Of a stretch of 64,000 nucleotides of DNA, positions 28,058 through 36,649 are shown piece by piece. The DNA lies in the NCBI GenBank assembly GCA_029259635.1, contig JAJDEU010000006.1:1-64000 (forward strand), read 5' to 3'. The notes under the pieces were generated by a model. It had not been told where the DNA came from and made no database searches. It was given only the letters and a program-made list of their open reading frames with translations. Source of the DNA: Planctomycetota bacterium (GTDB taxonomy: Bacteria; Planctomycetota; UBA1135; GCA-002686595). A program made the position numbers and the translations under genes. How positions within the stretch are numbered: the first letter of the stretch is position 1; the number at the start of each line of letters is the position of its first letter.

Positions 28058-29296
28058 TTAGCTCTTAGAGAGAGCTTCGTCCTTGGAGTAGCTGACCTGA
28101 GTCTCAGTCGGAATATAGGGATCCAAATGGCCGAGGTTTGCAGCGTCTTTAACCAACTTGCGCGCGATCACCATGCGCTGGATTTGGTTCGTGCCCTCGT
28201 AGATCTGCAGAATCTTGGCGTCGCGGAAGAACTTCGCGATGGGATAGTCCTCCATAAAGCCGTATCCGCCGAAGATTTGAACGGCATCCGTCGCGACCTC
28301 CATGGCCACGTCGGTGGCGAAGCATTTGGCCATAGCCGCCGTCTTCGCGATCTTCTCCGCGTTGCCCGCGTCGACACCCGCCGCAACTGAATAGATCAAC
28401 CAGCGCGCGGCTTCGGTCTTCATCGCCATATCGGCGAGCATCTTTTGAACCATTTGGAAGCTCGAGATCGCGGCGCCGAACTGCTTGCGGCGATTGGCAT
28501 AGACGAGCGCCAAATCGAGCGCGCCCTGTGCCGCGCCGAGTGCTTGCGCAGCAACTCCCGGGCGCGCGTGGTCCAGCGTCATCATGGCGTGCTTGAACCC
28601 GAGTCCGGGCCGCCCCCCGATCAGGTTTTCCTTCGGAACGCGCACGTTGTCGAAGTGTGTCTCGACTACAGGTACACAGCGGATGCCCATCTTGTCTTCG
28701 ACTTTTTTGACCTCGAAGCCAGGCGTGCCTTTTTCCACCAGGATCGTGCTGATACGACGCGATTTTGAAGTCGGATCCGTAACGCAGAAGACGCTGTAGA
28801 AATCGGCCACGCCCCCGTTGGTGGTCCACTTTTTCTCGCCGCAGATGACGTACTCGTCGCCGTCCAACTCGGCGGTCACCGAGAGGCCGCTGGCGTCGGA
28901 ACCCGCAAACTTCTCCGAGAGGCAGAAGGCGACGAACTTGTCTCCGCTCGCCACTTGAGGGAGCCACTTCTTCTTTTGTTCTTCGGTGCCTCCGAGCAGG
29001 ATCGGGAAGGAACCGAGGGCGTTGACCGCGAACGCCACTCCGAACCCCGAATCCGCCATGGCAAGCTGCTCCGTCACGAGCGCGAGCGCCAAAACACCGG
29101 CGCCGTTTCCGCCGTATTCCTTCGGAATCCAGGTCTTGAACAGACCGGCCTCGGCCACCGCGCGCGCGGCGTCGTAGTTGTACTCCTGCAGCTTGTCGTA
29201 CTTCGCGGCATGCGGCCGGACGTACTTATCGGCGATCTCCCTCGCCTTTTCTTGCAGTTCGAGGGCCAGATCACTGAAGCGAATATCGTGGGGCAT
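28058..29296 (-). CDS. Acyl-CoA dehydrogenase
   Basis: A 412-aa FAD enzyme of the acyl-CoA dehydrogenase family, catalysing the first step of acyl-CoA beta-oxidation or of branched-chain acyl-CoA breakdown. Family signatures are FCLSEKFAGSDASG, GEKKWTTNGGVADFY, the RKQFG segment, QIFGGYGFMEDYP, and LQIYEGTNQIQRMVIAR, whose glutamate is the usual catalytic base in short/medium-chain members. Length is normal. It lies apart from the branched-chain dehydrogenase operon, but a role in the same degradation route is possible. Chain-length preference cannot be read. Confidence 0.94.
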   Translation of the reverse strand: MPHDIRFSDLALELQEKAREIADKYVRPHAAKYDKLQEYNYDAARAVAEAGLFKTWIPKEYGGNGAGVLALALVTEQLAMADSGFGVAFAVNALGSFPILLGGTEEQKKKWLPQVASGDKFVAFCLSEKFAGSDASGLSVTAELDGDEYVICGEKKWTTNGGVADFYSVFCVTDPTSKSRRISTILVEKGTPGFEVKKVEDKMGIRCVPVVETHFDNVRVPKENLIGGRPGLGFKHAMMTLDHARPGVAAQALGAAQGALDLALVYANRRKQFGAAISSFQMVQKMLADMAMKTEAARWLIYSVAAGVDAGNAEKIAKTAAMAKCFATDVAMEVATDAVQIFGGYGFMEDYPIAKFFRDAKILQIYEGTNQIQRMVIARKLVKDAANLGHLDPYIPTETQVSYSKDEALSKS

Positions 29297-29581
29297 AGGA
29301 CGGTAGTGCGCAGTCGGGAGGTTGCCTCCCGGGTCGAAATGCGGCCATAAGAGCGAGTGGCAGCCCGAGGGGGATCTCGGGAAGCCGATCAGATGGCCAA
29401 GGGATACGCCGAGAGTATAACGCCGGAGTCCTGCGAGCGAACCCTGTGCGCTTCGGAGTGCAATTCGCCAAACTCAGCCCAGCTAACGCGCCCGGTAGAC
29501 ACGAAAATCGGACGGAACCCGAAACTATCGGTCCGCAAAGGAGGTCCCCTCTCGCGGAGTGCCTTAGCCTCTCACCCAACC

Positions 29582-30754
29582 ATGAGCCTGATTAGCCTAT
29601 TCGACCGCCGTACCAAGGAATCGTGGGAAGACGATCACCTCTCCCCCGCCGCCCTTCACGCCCATCAATCGGCCGGACGAGCTTTTCACGAGGAGAAGGA
29701 CGATCTACGTACTTGTTGGGAGCGCGACCGCGACCGGATTGTTCACAGCACGGCCTTCCGCCGCTTGATGCACAAGACGCAGGTCTTCGTCGCCACCCGC
29801 AGCGATCACAACCGAACCCGCCTCTCGCACTCGCTCGAAGTCTCCCAGGTCGCCAGAAGTGTCGGATCCGCGCTCTCCCTCAATGAGCCGCTCTGTGAGG
29901 CCTTAGCCCTGGCACACGATATCGGGCACCCTCCCTTTGGGCACAGGGGTGAAGCCGCACTCGATCTCTTGATGCGAGAGCACGGCGGCTTTCGACACAA
30001 CGCCCAGGTCCTGCGAGTCGTCGATCGGCTCGAACGCCGAAGCCCAGACTATCCCGGCCTCAACCTCACGCGCGAGGTTCGCGAATCGCTCATCAAGCAC
30101 GAGCGCGACGCCGATTGGCCAGCCGAGTTTGCACCGCGCCCCAAGTATCCCTTCCTCGAAGCCCAGGTCGTCGACCTCGCCGATTCAACGGCCTATGACG
30201 TTCACGATCTCGAAGATGGTTTGCGCAATTCCATGTTTTCGGAAGCGGAAGTCTTCGAATCCTGCACGCTCTGGCGTGGCGCTTACGAGTCGGTCGACCT
30301 GCGTCACCCCGGGTTCCTCTCGGGGACTCGCGACGACAAGCTGCGTGTCAAGCGGCTCACCAACGAGCTCTTGAAGATCAGTATCAACGACTTGATCGAC
30401 ACGAGCGCTCGGCGAATCGAGGAAGCGGGACTCTCGAATCAAGAGAGCGCGCGGCAGGGCGATCGGCGCATGATCGGACACAGCGAACAGCTCTCCCCCG
30501 AAGTCAAAGAGCTCCAGGCTTTCCTCTACGAGCGCTTCTATCACCACAAGGAGCTCCTGGAGTTTGGAACCCGCGCCACCGAGACCATTGGCATGCTCTT
30601 CCAAGCTCTGGTTGCGCGCCCGGAGGAGCTCCCGCCCTGGTATCGCCTATGGATTGAAAAGGCCGGACTCGAGCGCTCGGTCTGCGACTATATCGCCGGA
30701 ATGACCGACCGGTTCGCCGAGAGCGAGTGCCTCCGGTTGACGGGCAGGTCGTAA
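29582..30754 (+). CDS. dGTPase-like dNTP triphosphohydrolase (HD domain)
   Basis: A 390-aa HD-domain enzyme that hydrolyses dNTPs to deoxynucleoside and triphosphate. The motif order is FRRLMHKTQVF, RTRLSHSLEVSQVARSVG (metal histidine), ALAHDIGHPPFGHRGE (the HD pair and following His) and VVDLADSTAYDVHDLED (final aspartate). The start MSLISLFDRR at 29582 is chosen because the open frame upstream to 29357 is not protein-like. No Shine-Dalgarno is visible. The size and the LIKHERDADWPAEF region fit the shorter dGTPase-like type rather than the longer E. coli Dgt. Confidence 0.94.
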   Translation: MSLISLFDRRTKESWEDDHLSPAALHAHQSAGRAFHEEKDDLRTCWERDRDRIVHSTAFRRLMHKTQVFVATRSDHNRTRLSHSLEVSQVARSVGSALSLNEPLCEALALAHDIGHPPFGHRGEAALDLLMREHGGFRHNAQVLRVVDRLERRSPDYPGLNLTREVRESLIKHERDADWPAEFAPRPKYPFLEAQVVDLADSTAYDVHDLEDGLRNSMFSEAEVFESCTLWRGAYESVDLRHPGFLSGTRDDKLRVKRLTNELLKISINDLIDTSARRIEEAGLSNQESARQGDRRMIGHSEQLSPEVKELQAFLYERFYHHKELLEFGTRATETIGMLFQALVARPEELPPWYRLWIEKAGLERSVCDYIAGMTDRFAESECLRLTGRS

Positions 30755-30765
30755 GACCCCGCCGG

Positions 30766-31032
30766 CTAGCTCATCCACCAGACCAGGCCGATGACCCCGG
30801 CCAAGACCAGCCAAATTACGGAGCTCGCGCCAGCGTCCTCCCGGGACTCCTCCTCGGTCGAGCCCGTCCCCAGACTGTCAAAAAGAGGCTCCACCAGGTG
30901 ATCATTGGCCCTGGCGATCCAACCCTCCTCCGCCCCGTCGGACTCTCGCCGGTTCGCCAATTCACGAGCTTCCCTCACCGTGTGCGGGGCTTTTGAGCGA
31001 TTGGAACCGGAACCTTGGGGGGAGGATTTCAA
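30766..31032 (-). CDS. Small tail-anchored membrane protein, hypothetical
   Basis: An 88-aa open frame. The first ~68 residues are charged and polar (VREARELANRRESDGAEEG), and the C-terminal 17 residues (VIWLVLAGVIGLVWWMS) form one strong transmembrane segment, so it would be a tail-anchored protein. It is convergent with the dGTPase gene (11 bp gap) and divergent from rnc. No family is recognised. The clear hydrophobic end argues for a real gene, but this is not proven. Confidence 0.45.
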   Translation of the reverse strand: MKSSPQGSGSNRSKAPHTVREARELANRRESDGAEEGWIARANDHLVEPLFDSLGTGSTEEESREDAGASSVIWLVLAGVIGLVWWMS

Positions 31033-31236
31033 AAAAGACGTGGGCTGGAGATTCAGGGCAACTCTCTATCAATACTAACCGTCCCAATGTCGATTGAGAG
31101 GGACTAGAGGACCTCGGTCCCCATCTTTCGCCTCAGCTCCTCAGCGAGGCCTATACTGTCTCCTGCTTCCGGCCCCGCGACGCGCGGCGGCGGGCTCCGC
31201 TTTGGCGGGTCCCGGTGTCGATCGCCGCATGGACCT

Positions 31237-31893
31237 ATGCCCAAGATCCCTTACACCTTTCAGGATCCCGCCCGTCTCGAACTAGCCCTGACGCATGCGT
31301 CCTTGGGCGAGAGCGAGAATAACGAGCGTATGGAGTTCCTCGGCGACGCCGTCCTCGACCTGATCGTGGCCGACGAGTTGTTTCGTTGGCACGCCAAGCT
31401 ACCCGAAGGTGATCTGACCGAATTCAAGGCATGGGTCGTCTCGAGACAGACGCTCGCCCAAGCCGCCCGACTGATGCGCCTCGAAGACAGCGTTCGCGTC
31501 GGCGCCGGCATGAAGCATCGCGCGCTTCCGCGCTCCGTTCTCGCTAATCTCTACGAGGCCATTCTCGCAGCGGTCTATCTCGACGGCGGCTTCGATGCCG
31601 CTCGCGAGTTCGCGCTCAACACCCTGAAGGTGCCGCTCGAACGAGTGCGCCGGAATGAGCCCGAACCGAACCCGAAGCAAATCCTTCAGCAGTACTGCCA
31701 AAAAGTGGCCGGGAAGCCCCCCATCTATCACGTCGTGAATCAACGCGGTCGCGCGCACGCGCGCGCCTTTCTCATCTCCGCGGAGGTCGCGGGTGAGAAG
31801 TATCCTTCGGCGTGGGGGCGAACGCGAAAAGAAGCCGAGCGCTGGGCGGCTCACGAAGCCCTGCTCAAGTTGGAGGCTGAGGACGTCGCGTGA
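31237..31893 (+). CDS. rnc: Ribonuclease III
   Basis: A 218-aa double-strand-specific endoribonuclease that processes rRNA precursors and structured mRNAs. The catalytic helix NNERMEFLGDAVLDLIVADEL and the second acidic site ANLYEAILAAVYLDGGFDAA are intact. A C-terminal dsRNA-binding domain follows (PKQILQQYCQKVAGKPPIYH to RKEAERWAAHEALLKLE). It is the first gene of an rnc-mfd-SurA-like operon. Its TGA overlaps the GTG of mfd by 4 nt. A -10-like TATACT lies about 85 bp upstream (31152-31157) but has no matching -35. Confidence 0.96.
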   Translation: MPKIPYTFQDPARLELALTHASLGESENNERMEFLGDAVLDLIVADELFRWHAKLPEGDLTEFKAWVVSRQTLAQAARLMRLEDSVRVGAGMKHRALPRSVLANLYEAILAAVYLDGGFDAAREFALNTLKVPLERVRRNEPEPNPKQILQQYCQKVAGKPPIYHVVNQRGRAHARAFLISAEVAGEKYPSAWGRTRKEAERWAAHEALLKLEAEDVA

Positions 31894-34800
31894 GCGAGAC
31901 CATGCCGGCGCCCGTCCTCGATCCGGCGGAACTCGACAACCACCCGCTCTTCGAAAAACTCCTGAGCCGAGTCGGCAACGGAGAGCGAGCCTCTTCCGGA
32001 GGACTCTGGGGTGCCTCCCAAGCGCTGGTCCTCGCAGGGCTCATGCGCCGCGCCGACGCGCCCTGGATCGTTCTATGTTCCAAGGAAGACGAAGCCGAGT
32101 TGTTCGCGGACGACCTCGCCGCCTTCGGCGTGGACACGACCATCTTTCCAGCGCGCGAGACCGGCGAGCTTACGGCTGGCGCGGATATGGATGCGATTCG
32201 CGGTCGCCTGCAAGTGGCTCAGCGATTGGCCGGCCCTCCCGAGCGCCAACCTCGTGTTCTGGTCGTTTCCCTACTCGCCGTCTTGCAGCCGATCCCCTCC
32301 CCGAAAGAAATCGCCGGGGATTTCCTGCACCTTCAACTGAAGCAGAAGCTCGACACCGACGCGCTGCTCGAGCGCTTGGTCAACGCCGGCTATCAGCGCA
32401 CACCGCTCGCGGAACAGTCCGGCGAGATCAGCATGCGCGGCGACATTTTAGACATCTATCCCTTCGCCGCCGAGCTCCCGCTTCGGATCGAGCTCTGGGA
32501 TAGCGAGATCGAATCGCTGCGGAGCTTCGACCCCGCCGACCAACGCAGCGTCGAATCTCTGACGCGCATCTCGCTCTGCCTCGCCAGTGATGCCGGCGAC
32601 GTCGAGTCCGGGAGCGGTACGATGCCCGCGAACTTGTTTAACCCGAATGCGATCTGGGTCGAGATCGAACCCCTGCGAGTCGAGGACCAGACCGAGGGGC
32701 TTCGCCTTCAGTCGAGCTCCCACGCGCAAGCGCTCGAGAACCTGCGCAGAACACGCGCCACAAAGCGTCAGCTCTCGCTGCAGAGCCTGCCCTCCAAGGA
32801 CATCGACTTCCCGGTCAAGTCCGTTCAAAGCCTCGCCGTCGGAATGCCCGCGGTCGCGCGTACTCTACGCGGTGTGCAATTGGACGGCACTCGCGTCCGC
32901 GTGCTGTGCACCAATGAAGCGGAAGAGCACCGTTTCCGAGCGCTCATCTCCGAAACGGACCAGACTCGCGAAGAGGCCGATCGAGAACTCGAGCTCGAGA
33001 TTCGAGAGGGGTCGATCACGCGCGGTTTCCGTTGGGACGAGCCCGCACTGGTCGTCGTCAATCACCGAGAGCTGTCCGGCATTGAGTCCATCCAACGCCG
33101 AACGAAGGCGCGCCCGGTTCACCGCGCCAAAGTGCTCGCGTCCTTCTTTGAGCTCAAGCTCGCCGACCTCGTCGTGCACGCCGTCCATGGACTCGCACGC
33201 TATGCCGGCCTGGTCCGCATGGATCGCAACGGCGGCGAAGAAGATCACCTGCACCTGATCTTCAAGGATGATGTCAGCCTCTTCGTGCCCGCCGGTCGCA
33301 TCGATCTGGTGCAGCGCTACGTCGGCAGTGGCTCGGCTTCACCACCGCTCGACAAGATCGGGAGTCCCGCCTTTCGCCGCCGGAAAGAGAAGGTCGGCAA
33401 AGCGCTCATCGACCTGGCCGCCGAGCTACTCGAGATCCAGGGAAAGCGCGAGGCCTTTACGCGCGACCCGTGGCCGAAAGACGACGAGTTGGTGCACGAT
33501 CTGATCGGCGCTTTTCCGTGGACCGACACGGCCGACCAAGTCATCGCCGACCGCGAGATCACCGGGGATATCACGGGCGCGCGCCCAATGGATCGCCTCT
33601 TGTGCGGCGATGTCGGCTTCGGCAAGACCGAGATCGCACTGCGCGCCGCCTTCCGTGTCGTGAACGGCGGCGGTCAGGTCGCCGTGCTCGTCCCAACCAC
33701 CGTGCTCACCGCGCAGCACGAGAAAACCTTCCAAGAACGTCTGGCCGATTTCCCGGTGACGGTCGAGTCTCTGAGCCGCTACCGAACACCGAAAGCGGCC
33801 AAGGATGTCGTCAAGCGCACGGCGAACGGTGAGGTCGATATCCTGATCGGAACGCACCGAATTCTCTCGAAGGATGTTGAGTTCGCGAATCTCGGGCTGA
33901 TCATCATCGACGAGGAGCAGCGCTTTGGCGTCGCGCATAAGGAGCACTTCAAGAAGCTGCGAGCGAGCGTCGATGTGCTCACGCTCTCCGCCACGCCAAT
34001 TCCGCGCACGTTGCACATGTCCCTCTCCGGCGTGCGCGACATCTCCGCGCTGACCGTTCCGCCGGATGGGCGTCAAGACATCGAGACTCGGCTGGTCGCC
34101 GCCGATGACCGCGACCTCCTGCGCGAAGTGCTCTTGCGCGAGAAGAACCGCGGCGGACAGACCTTCTTTCTGCACAACCGCGTGACTTCGATCGAGCGAA
34201 TCAAGCGCGAGTTGGCCGAGCTCGTGCCCGAGTGCAGCTACCTCGTCGGTCACGGCCAGATGCCGGGAACCGGGCTGCGCAAGATCATGAATGCGTTCAC
34301 CCGAGGCGAGGCCGATGTGCTCGTCGCCACAACTATCGTGGAGAATGGAATCGACATTCCGTCGGCGGGAACGATCATTATCGATCAGGCCGACATGTAC
34401 GGTTTGGCCGAGCTGCACCAGCTGCGCGGACGCGTCGGCCGCGGCACGCACAAAGCGCACTGCTATCTGGTCGTCGACAAGACCAAGCCGCTCTCCGATG
34501 TGGCGCGCAAGAGGCTGAAGGCGATCGAAGAGATGAGCCAGCTCGGTGCGGGCTTCAACATCAGCATGCGCGACCTCGAGATTCGCGGAGCGGGCAACAT
34601 CCTCGGTCCCCAGCAGTCCGGTCACATCCTAGCTGTCGGCTACGACATGTATTGCCGGCTCTTGAAGAGCACCGTCGAGTCGATGCAGACCGGCAACACG
34701 ATCGAGGTCGACCCGAAGGAGATCGTCGCCAGCGGCGAAGCCGAGAAGTCCGTGGAGCTCGCGCTCGGTTTGCCCGCGTTCCTCTCGAACGAGTGGATTC

Positions 34801-35207
34801 CGGGCGGCGATACGCGCCTCGAGCTGCTGCGCTCCTTCGACTCGATTCAGACCGACGAGGACGCCAGCGAGATGATCGGGATGCTGAAGGACCGCTATGG
34901 CCGTCCGCCGGTCGAAGCCCTCGCGCTGGTCCGGCAGTTCCGCCTCAAGGCCGAGCTCGTGCCCGCCGGAATTCAACGAGTGGCCTGGCATGAAGGCTTT
35001 TACGCGATCGACTTTCGAGATCGAGTTGGGCTGGAGACGCTCTTTGCGGGCAGCCGCGCGGAAATGCGCCCCATCAAGACCGGCCGAGTTCACCTTCAGC
35101 TGCCTCGCCGCTGTAAAACCGCAGCTCAGGCATTGGACTGGTTGGAAGGGTTGTTGAAAACCGACCATCCGTCGACAAGTATGGCGGCTGGAGCAACCCA
35201 GCGATGA
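31890..35207 (+). CDS. mfd: Transcription-repair coupling factor Mfd
   Basis: An 1105-aa translocase that removes stalled RNA polymerase at lesions and recruits UvrA. The UvrB-like N-terminal part ends near residue 340. The RNAP-interacting domain follows (KLADLVVHAVHGLARYAGLV). The helicase core has Walker A GDVGFGKTEIALRA, LIGTHRILSKDV, the IIIDEEQRFGV DEEQ box, LSATPIPRTLHMSL and VATTIVENGIDIPSA, then the TRG region (RGRVGRGTHKAHCYL) and the C-terminal domain. The start is GTG at 31890 overlapping rnc; an ATG at 31902 is the alternative. Length is normal. Confidence 0.97.
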   Translation: MSETMPAPVLDPAELDNHPLFEKLLSRVGNGERASSGGLWGASQALVLAGLMRRADAPWIVLCSKEDEAELFADDLAAFGVDTTIFPARETGELTAGADMDAIRGRLQVAQRLAGPPERQPRVLVVSLLAVLQPIPSPKEIAGDFLHLQLKQKLDTDALLERLVNAGYQRTPLAEQSGEISMRGDILDIYPFAAELPLRIELWDSEIESLRSFDPADQRSVESLTRISLCLASDAGDVESGSGTMPANLFNPNAIWVEIEPLRVEDQTEGLRLQSSSHAQALENLRRTRATKRQLSLQSLPSKDIDFPVKSVQSLAVGMPAVARTLRGVQLDGTRVRVLCTNEAEEHRFRALISETDQTREEADRELELEIREGSITRGFRWDEPALVVVNHRELSGIESIQRRTKARPVHRAKVLASFFELKLADLVVHAVHGLARYAGLVRMDRNGGEEDHLHLIFKDDVSLFVPAGRIDLVQRYVGSGSASPPLDKIGSPAFRRRKEKVGKALIDLAAELLEIQGKREAFTRDPWPKDDELVHDLIGAFPWTDTADQVIADREITGDITGARPMDRLLCGDVGFGKTEIALRAAFRVVNGGGQVAVLVPTTVLTAQHEKTFQERLADFPVTVESLSRYRTPKAAKDVVKRTANGEVDILIGTHRILSKDVEFANLGLIIIDEEQRFGVAHKEHFKKLRASVDVLTLSATPIPRTLHMSLSGVRDISALTVPPDGRQDIETRLVAADDRDLLREVLLREKNRGGQTFFLHNRVTSIERIKRELAELVPECSYLVGHGQMPGTGLRKIMNAFTRGEADVLVATTIVENGIDIPSAGTIIIDQADMYGLAELHQLRGRVGRGTHKAHCYLVVDKTKPLSDVARKRLKAIEEMSQLGAGFNISMRDLEIRGAGNILGPQQSGHILAVGYDMYCRLLKSTVESMQTGNTIEVDPKEIVASGEAEKSVELALGLPAFLSNEWIPGGDTRLELLRSFDSIQTDEDASEMIGMLKDRYGRPPVEALALVRQFRLKAELVPAGIQRVAWHEGFYAIDFRDRVGLETLFAGSRAEMRPIKTGRVHLQLPRRCKTAAQALDWLEGLLKTDHPSTSMAAGATQR

Positions 35208-36325
35208 AAATTGGACCTGTGATGAACTGCCTGAGAATGTGTCAGAGCTTCGGAATACTCCCGGGCGTCCTGACCGCCGCCTTTCTGTTGACGTGTTCGG
35301 ATCTAGTCACCGCACAGGCACTGCCCCCGTCGGAGCAAACGCTCGCACAAGAGGGCTGGGTGCCGCTCGATTCGGTCGTGCAGATCATCAACGACGAGGT
35401 CATCACCGCGTCCGAGCTCGCTCGCGAATCGACAGACCTCCGGACCACCCAGAACATCACGATCAGCACGCTCGAAGAGCTGCGAAAGTTCGAATCGGAA
35501 GTGCGAACACGAGTGGTGATTCGGCGCCTGCAGTCGCAAGCTGGCCGCTTCCTGGGACTGCCCGAAGAGCAGGTCGACTCGCTGGTCGAGAATCACGTGA
35601 GCAGCCTTCGACGTCGCACCGGGCTTCAGAGCTACCTCGATACGCTCGATCAGCGCGGCATGGCCGAGAACGAGTTTCAGCTCGATACCAAGCGCCAGTT
35701 TTACGGGCAGACTTGGATGGACGACATCGTCGGGGATAACAAGGCGGGCAAGCGCCCCTACCGCGATCGCTTTGTGCGGCCGGGGGAGATGCTCCAGATC
35801 TATACCGACGTTCGCGAACAATTCGGTGCGCCGGAGCAGGTCGAGCTGGAGCAGTTCATCTGTGCACCCGCTCCCGATTCGGATCCCATCTCCGCAATGG
35901 CCGAGGCGAACAGCCTGCGCCAGCAAGCCGAGGACGGCGCCGACTTTGCCGATCTGGTGCGGGAAGTTGGACCCGAGCGCAGCGTGACCACCAGCTTCAC
36001 CGTTCCGATCCGAAACCTCAGCCCGGCGCCCCACCTCCAGGCCTTTGCCGAGACTGCGGAACTCGGTCAGTTCTCGGAGGTCCAGATCGACCGGGATGAG
36101 CAGACCGACGAGCCTCGCTACAGCTTTTTCCGCTTGATGAGCCGGGTTGCGCCCGTCGCCCCGCGGCCCTTCCTCGACGGCCAAGTGCAGATCATTCTCG
36201 CCGATCGAGCCCTGGCCCAGCGCGACCAGTGGTACCTCGCGCTCGGCCATCAGACCCTGGTCGAGGGCTCCTTCATCGAGCCCCCGCTCGAAATGATCGA
36301 CGGATCCCAGGCCGGGCGCCAGTAG
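35204..36325 (+). CDS. SurA-like peptidyl-prolyl isomerase/chaperone
   Basis: A 373-aa exported protein. The leader (hydrophobic GVLTAAFLL, cleavage near TAQA) is followed by a SurA-type N-terminal segment, SVVQIINDEVITASELARES. The centre and C-terminal part (EQFICAPAPDSDPISAMAEA ... ADLVREVGPE ... GQVQIILADRALAQ) look like one diverged parvulin domain. SurA-like proteins escort outer-membrane proteins through the periplasm. The ATG overlaps the mfd TGA (ATGA). In-frame ATGs a few codons later are possible starts. Assignment rests mainly on the N-terminal motif. Confidence 0.75.
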   Translation: MKIGPVMNCLRMCQSFGILPGVLTAAFLLTCSDLVTAQALPPSEQTLAQEGWVPLDSVVQIINDEVITASELARESTDLRTTQNITISTLEELRKFESEVRTRVVIRRLQSQAGRFLGLPEEQVDSLVENHVSSLRRRTGLQSYLDTLDQRGMAENEFQLDTKRQFYGQTWMDDIVGDNKAGKRPYRDRFVRPGEMLQIYTDVREQFGAPEQVELEQFICAPAPDSDPISAMAEANSLRQQAEDGADFADLVREVGPERSVTTSFTVPIRNLSPAPHLQAFAETAELGQFSEVQIDRDEQTDEPRYSFFRLMSRVAPVAPRPFLDGQVQIILADRALAQRDQWYLALGHQTLVEGSFIEPPLEMIDGSQAGRQ

Positions 36326-36649
36326 CCACGGATTCTCCGCGCGAAACGGCGCGGAGCCGGCGCCGCCCCCCGCCTCTCGCAAGGTTCCGAGGCCCGGAGT
36401 ACCCGACTCTTTAAAGCCGGCGATATACTCTGAACCGCCCACGCCACGGCGCGTTGGTAGTCCGGCCCCGTCTCCTGACTAGGACAGGAGGTATTCCGCC
36501 TCCGCCAGCTGGCAATCGGGCCTCCCGAACGAGTTTAAAACGACGCGAAGCCCACGGGGATCCAGGCCGCTCCCGGCCACCCAACTCCCTGCTCTCTCGA
36601 CCTTTCTGGCGCTCTCCACGAGCGCACCGCCCACCGAGGGCACTCTCCC
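36326..36649. other. 324 bp intergenic leader with two hairpins
   Basis: There is no gene. Ten bases after the SurA-like stop is an 8-bp GC stem (CTCCGCGC 36335-36342 with GCGCGGAG 36349-36356, 6-nt loop) without a T-run; it may end the rnc operon. A -10-like TATACT sits at 36424-36429 without a recognisable -35. A 6-bp inverted repeat CTCCTG/CAGGAG (36472-36477, 36485-36490) lies downstream. The region must contain the promoter and long leader of the first toroid gene. Confidence 0.45.

Noticed and set aside
27648..28068. Short open frames in the 612 bp gene-free stretch
   Set aside because: Arg/Pro/Ser-rich translations, no hydrophobic or domain pattern, and several competing frames of similar length.
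36424..36429. TATACT/TATATT -10-like boxes (also at 31152-31157 and 42474-42479)
   Set aside because: None has a plausible -35 at 16-18 bp, and such hexamers are expected by chance in intergenic DNA. They are mentioned with the genes but not listed as promoters.
33426..36442. Minus-strand frames of 399 and 379 codons over mfd and the SurA-like gene
   Set aside because: Shadows of well-supported plus-strand genes.
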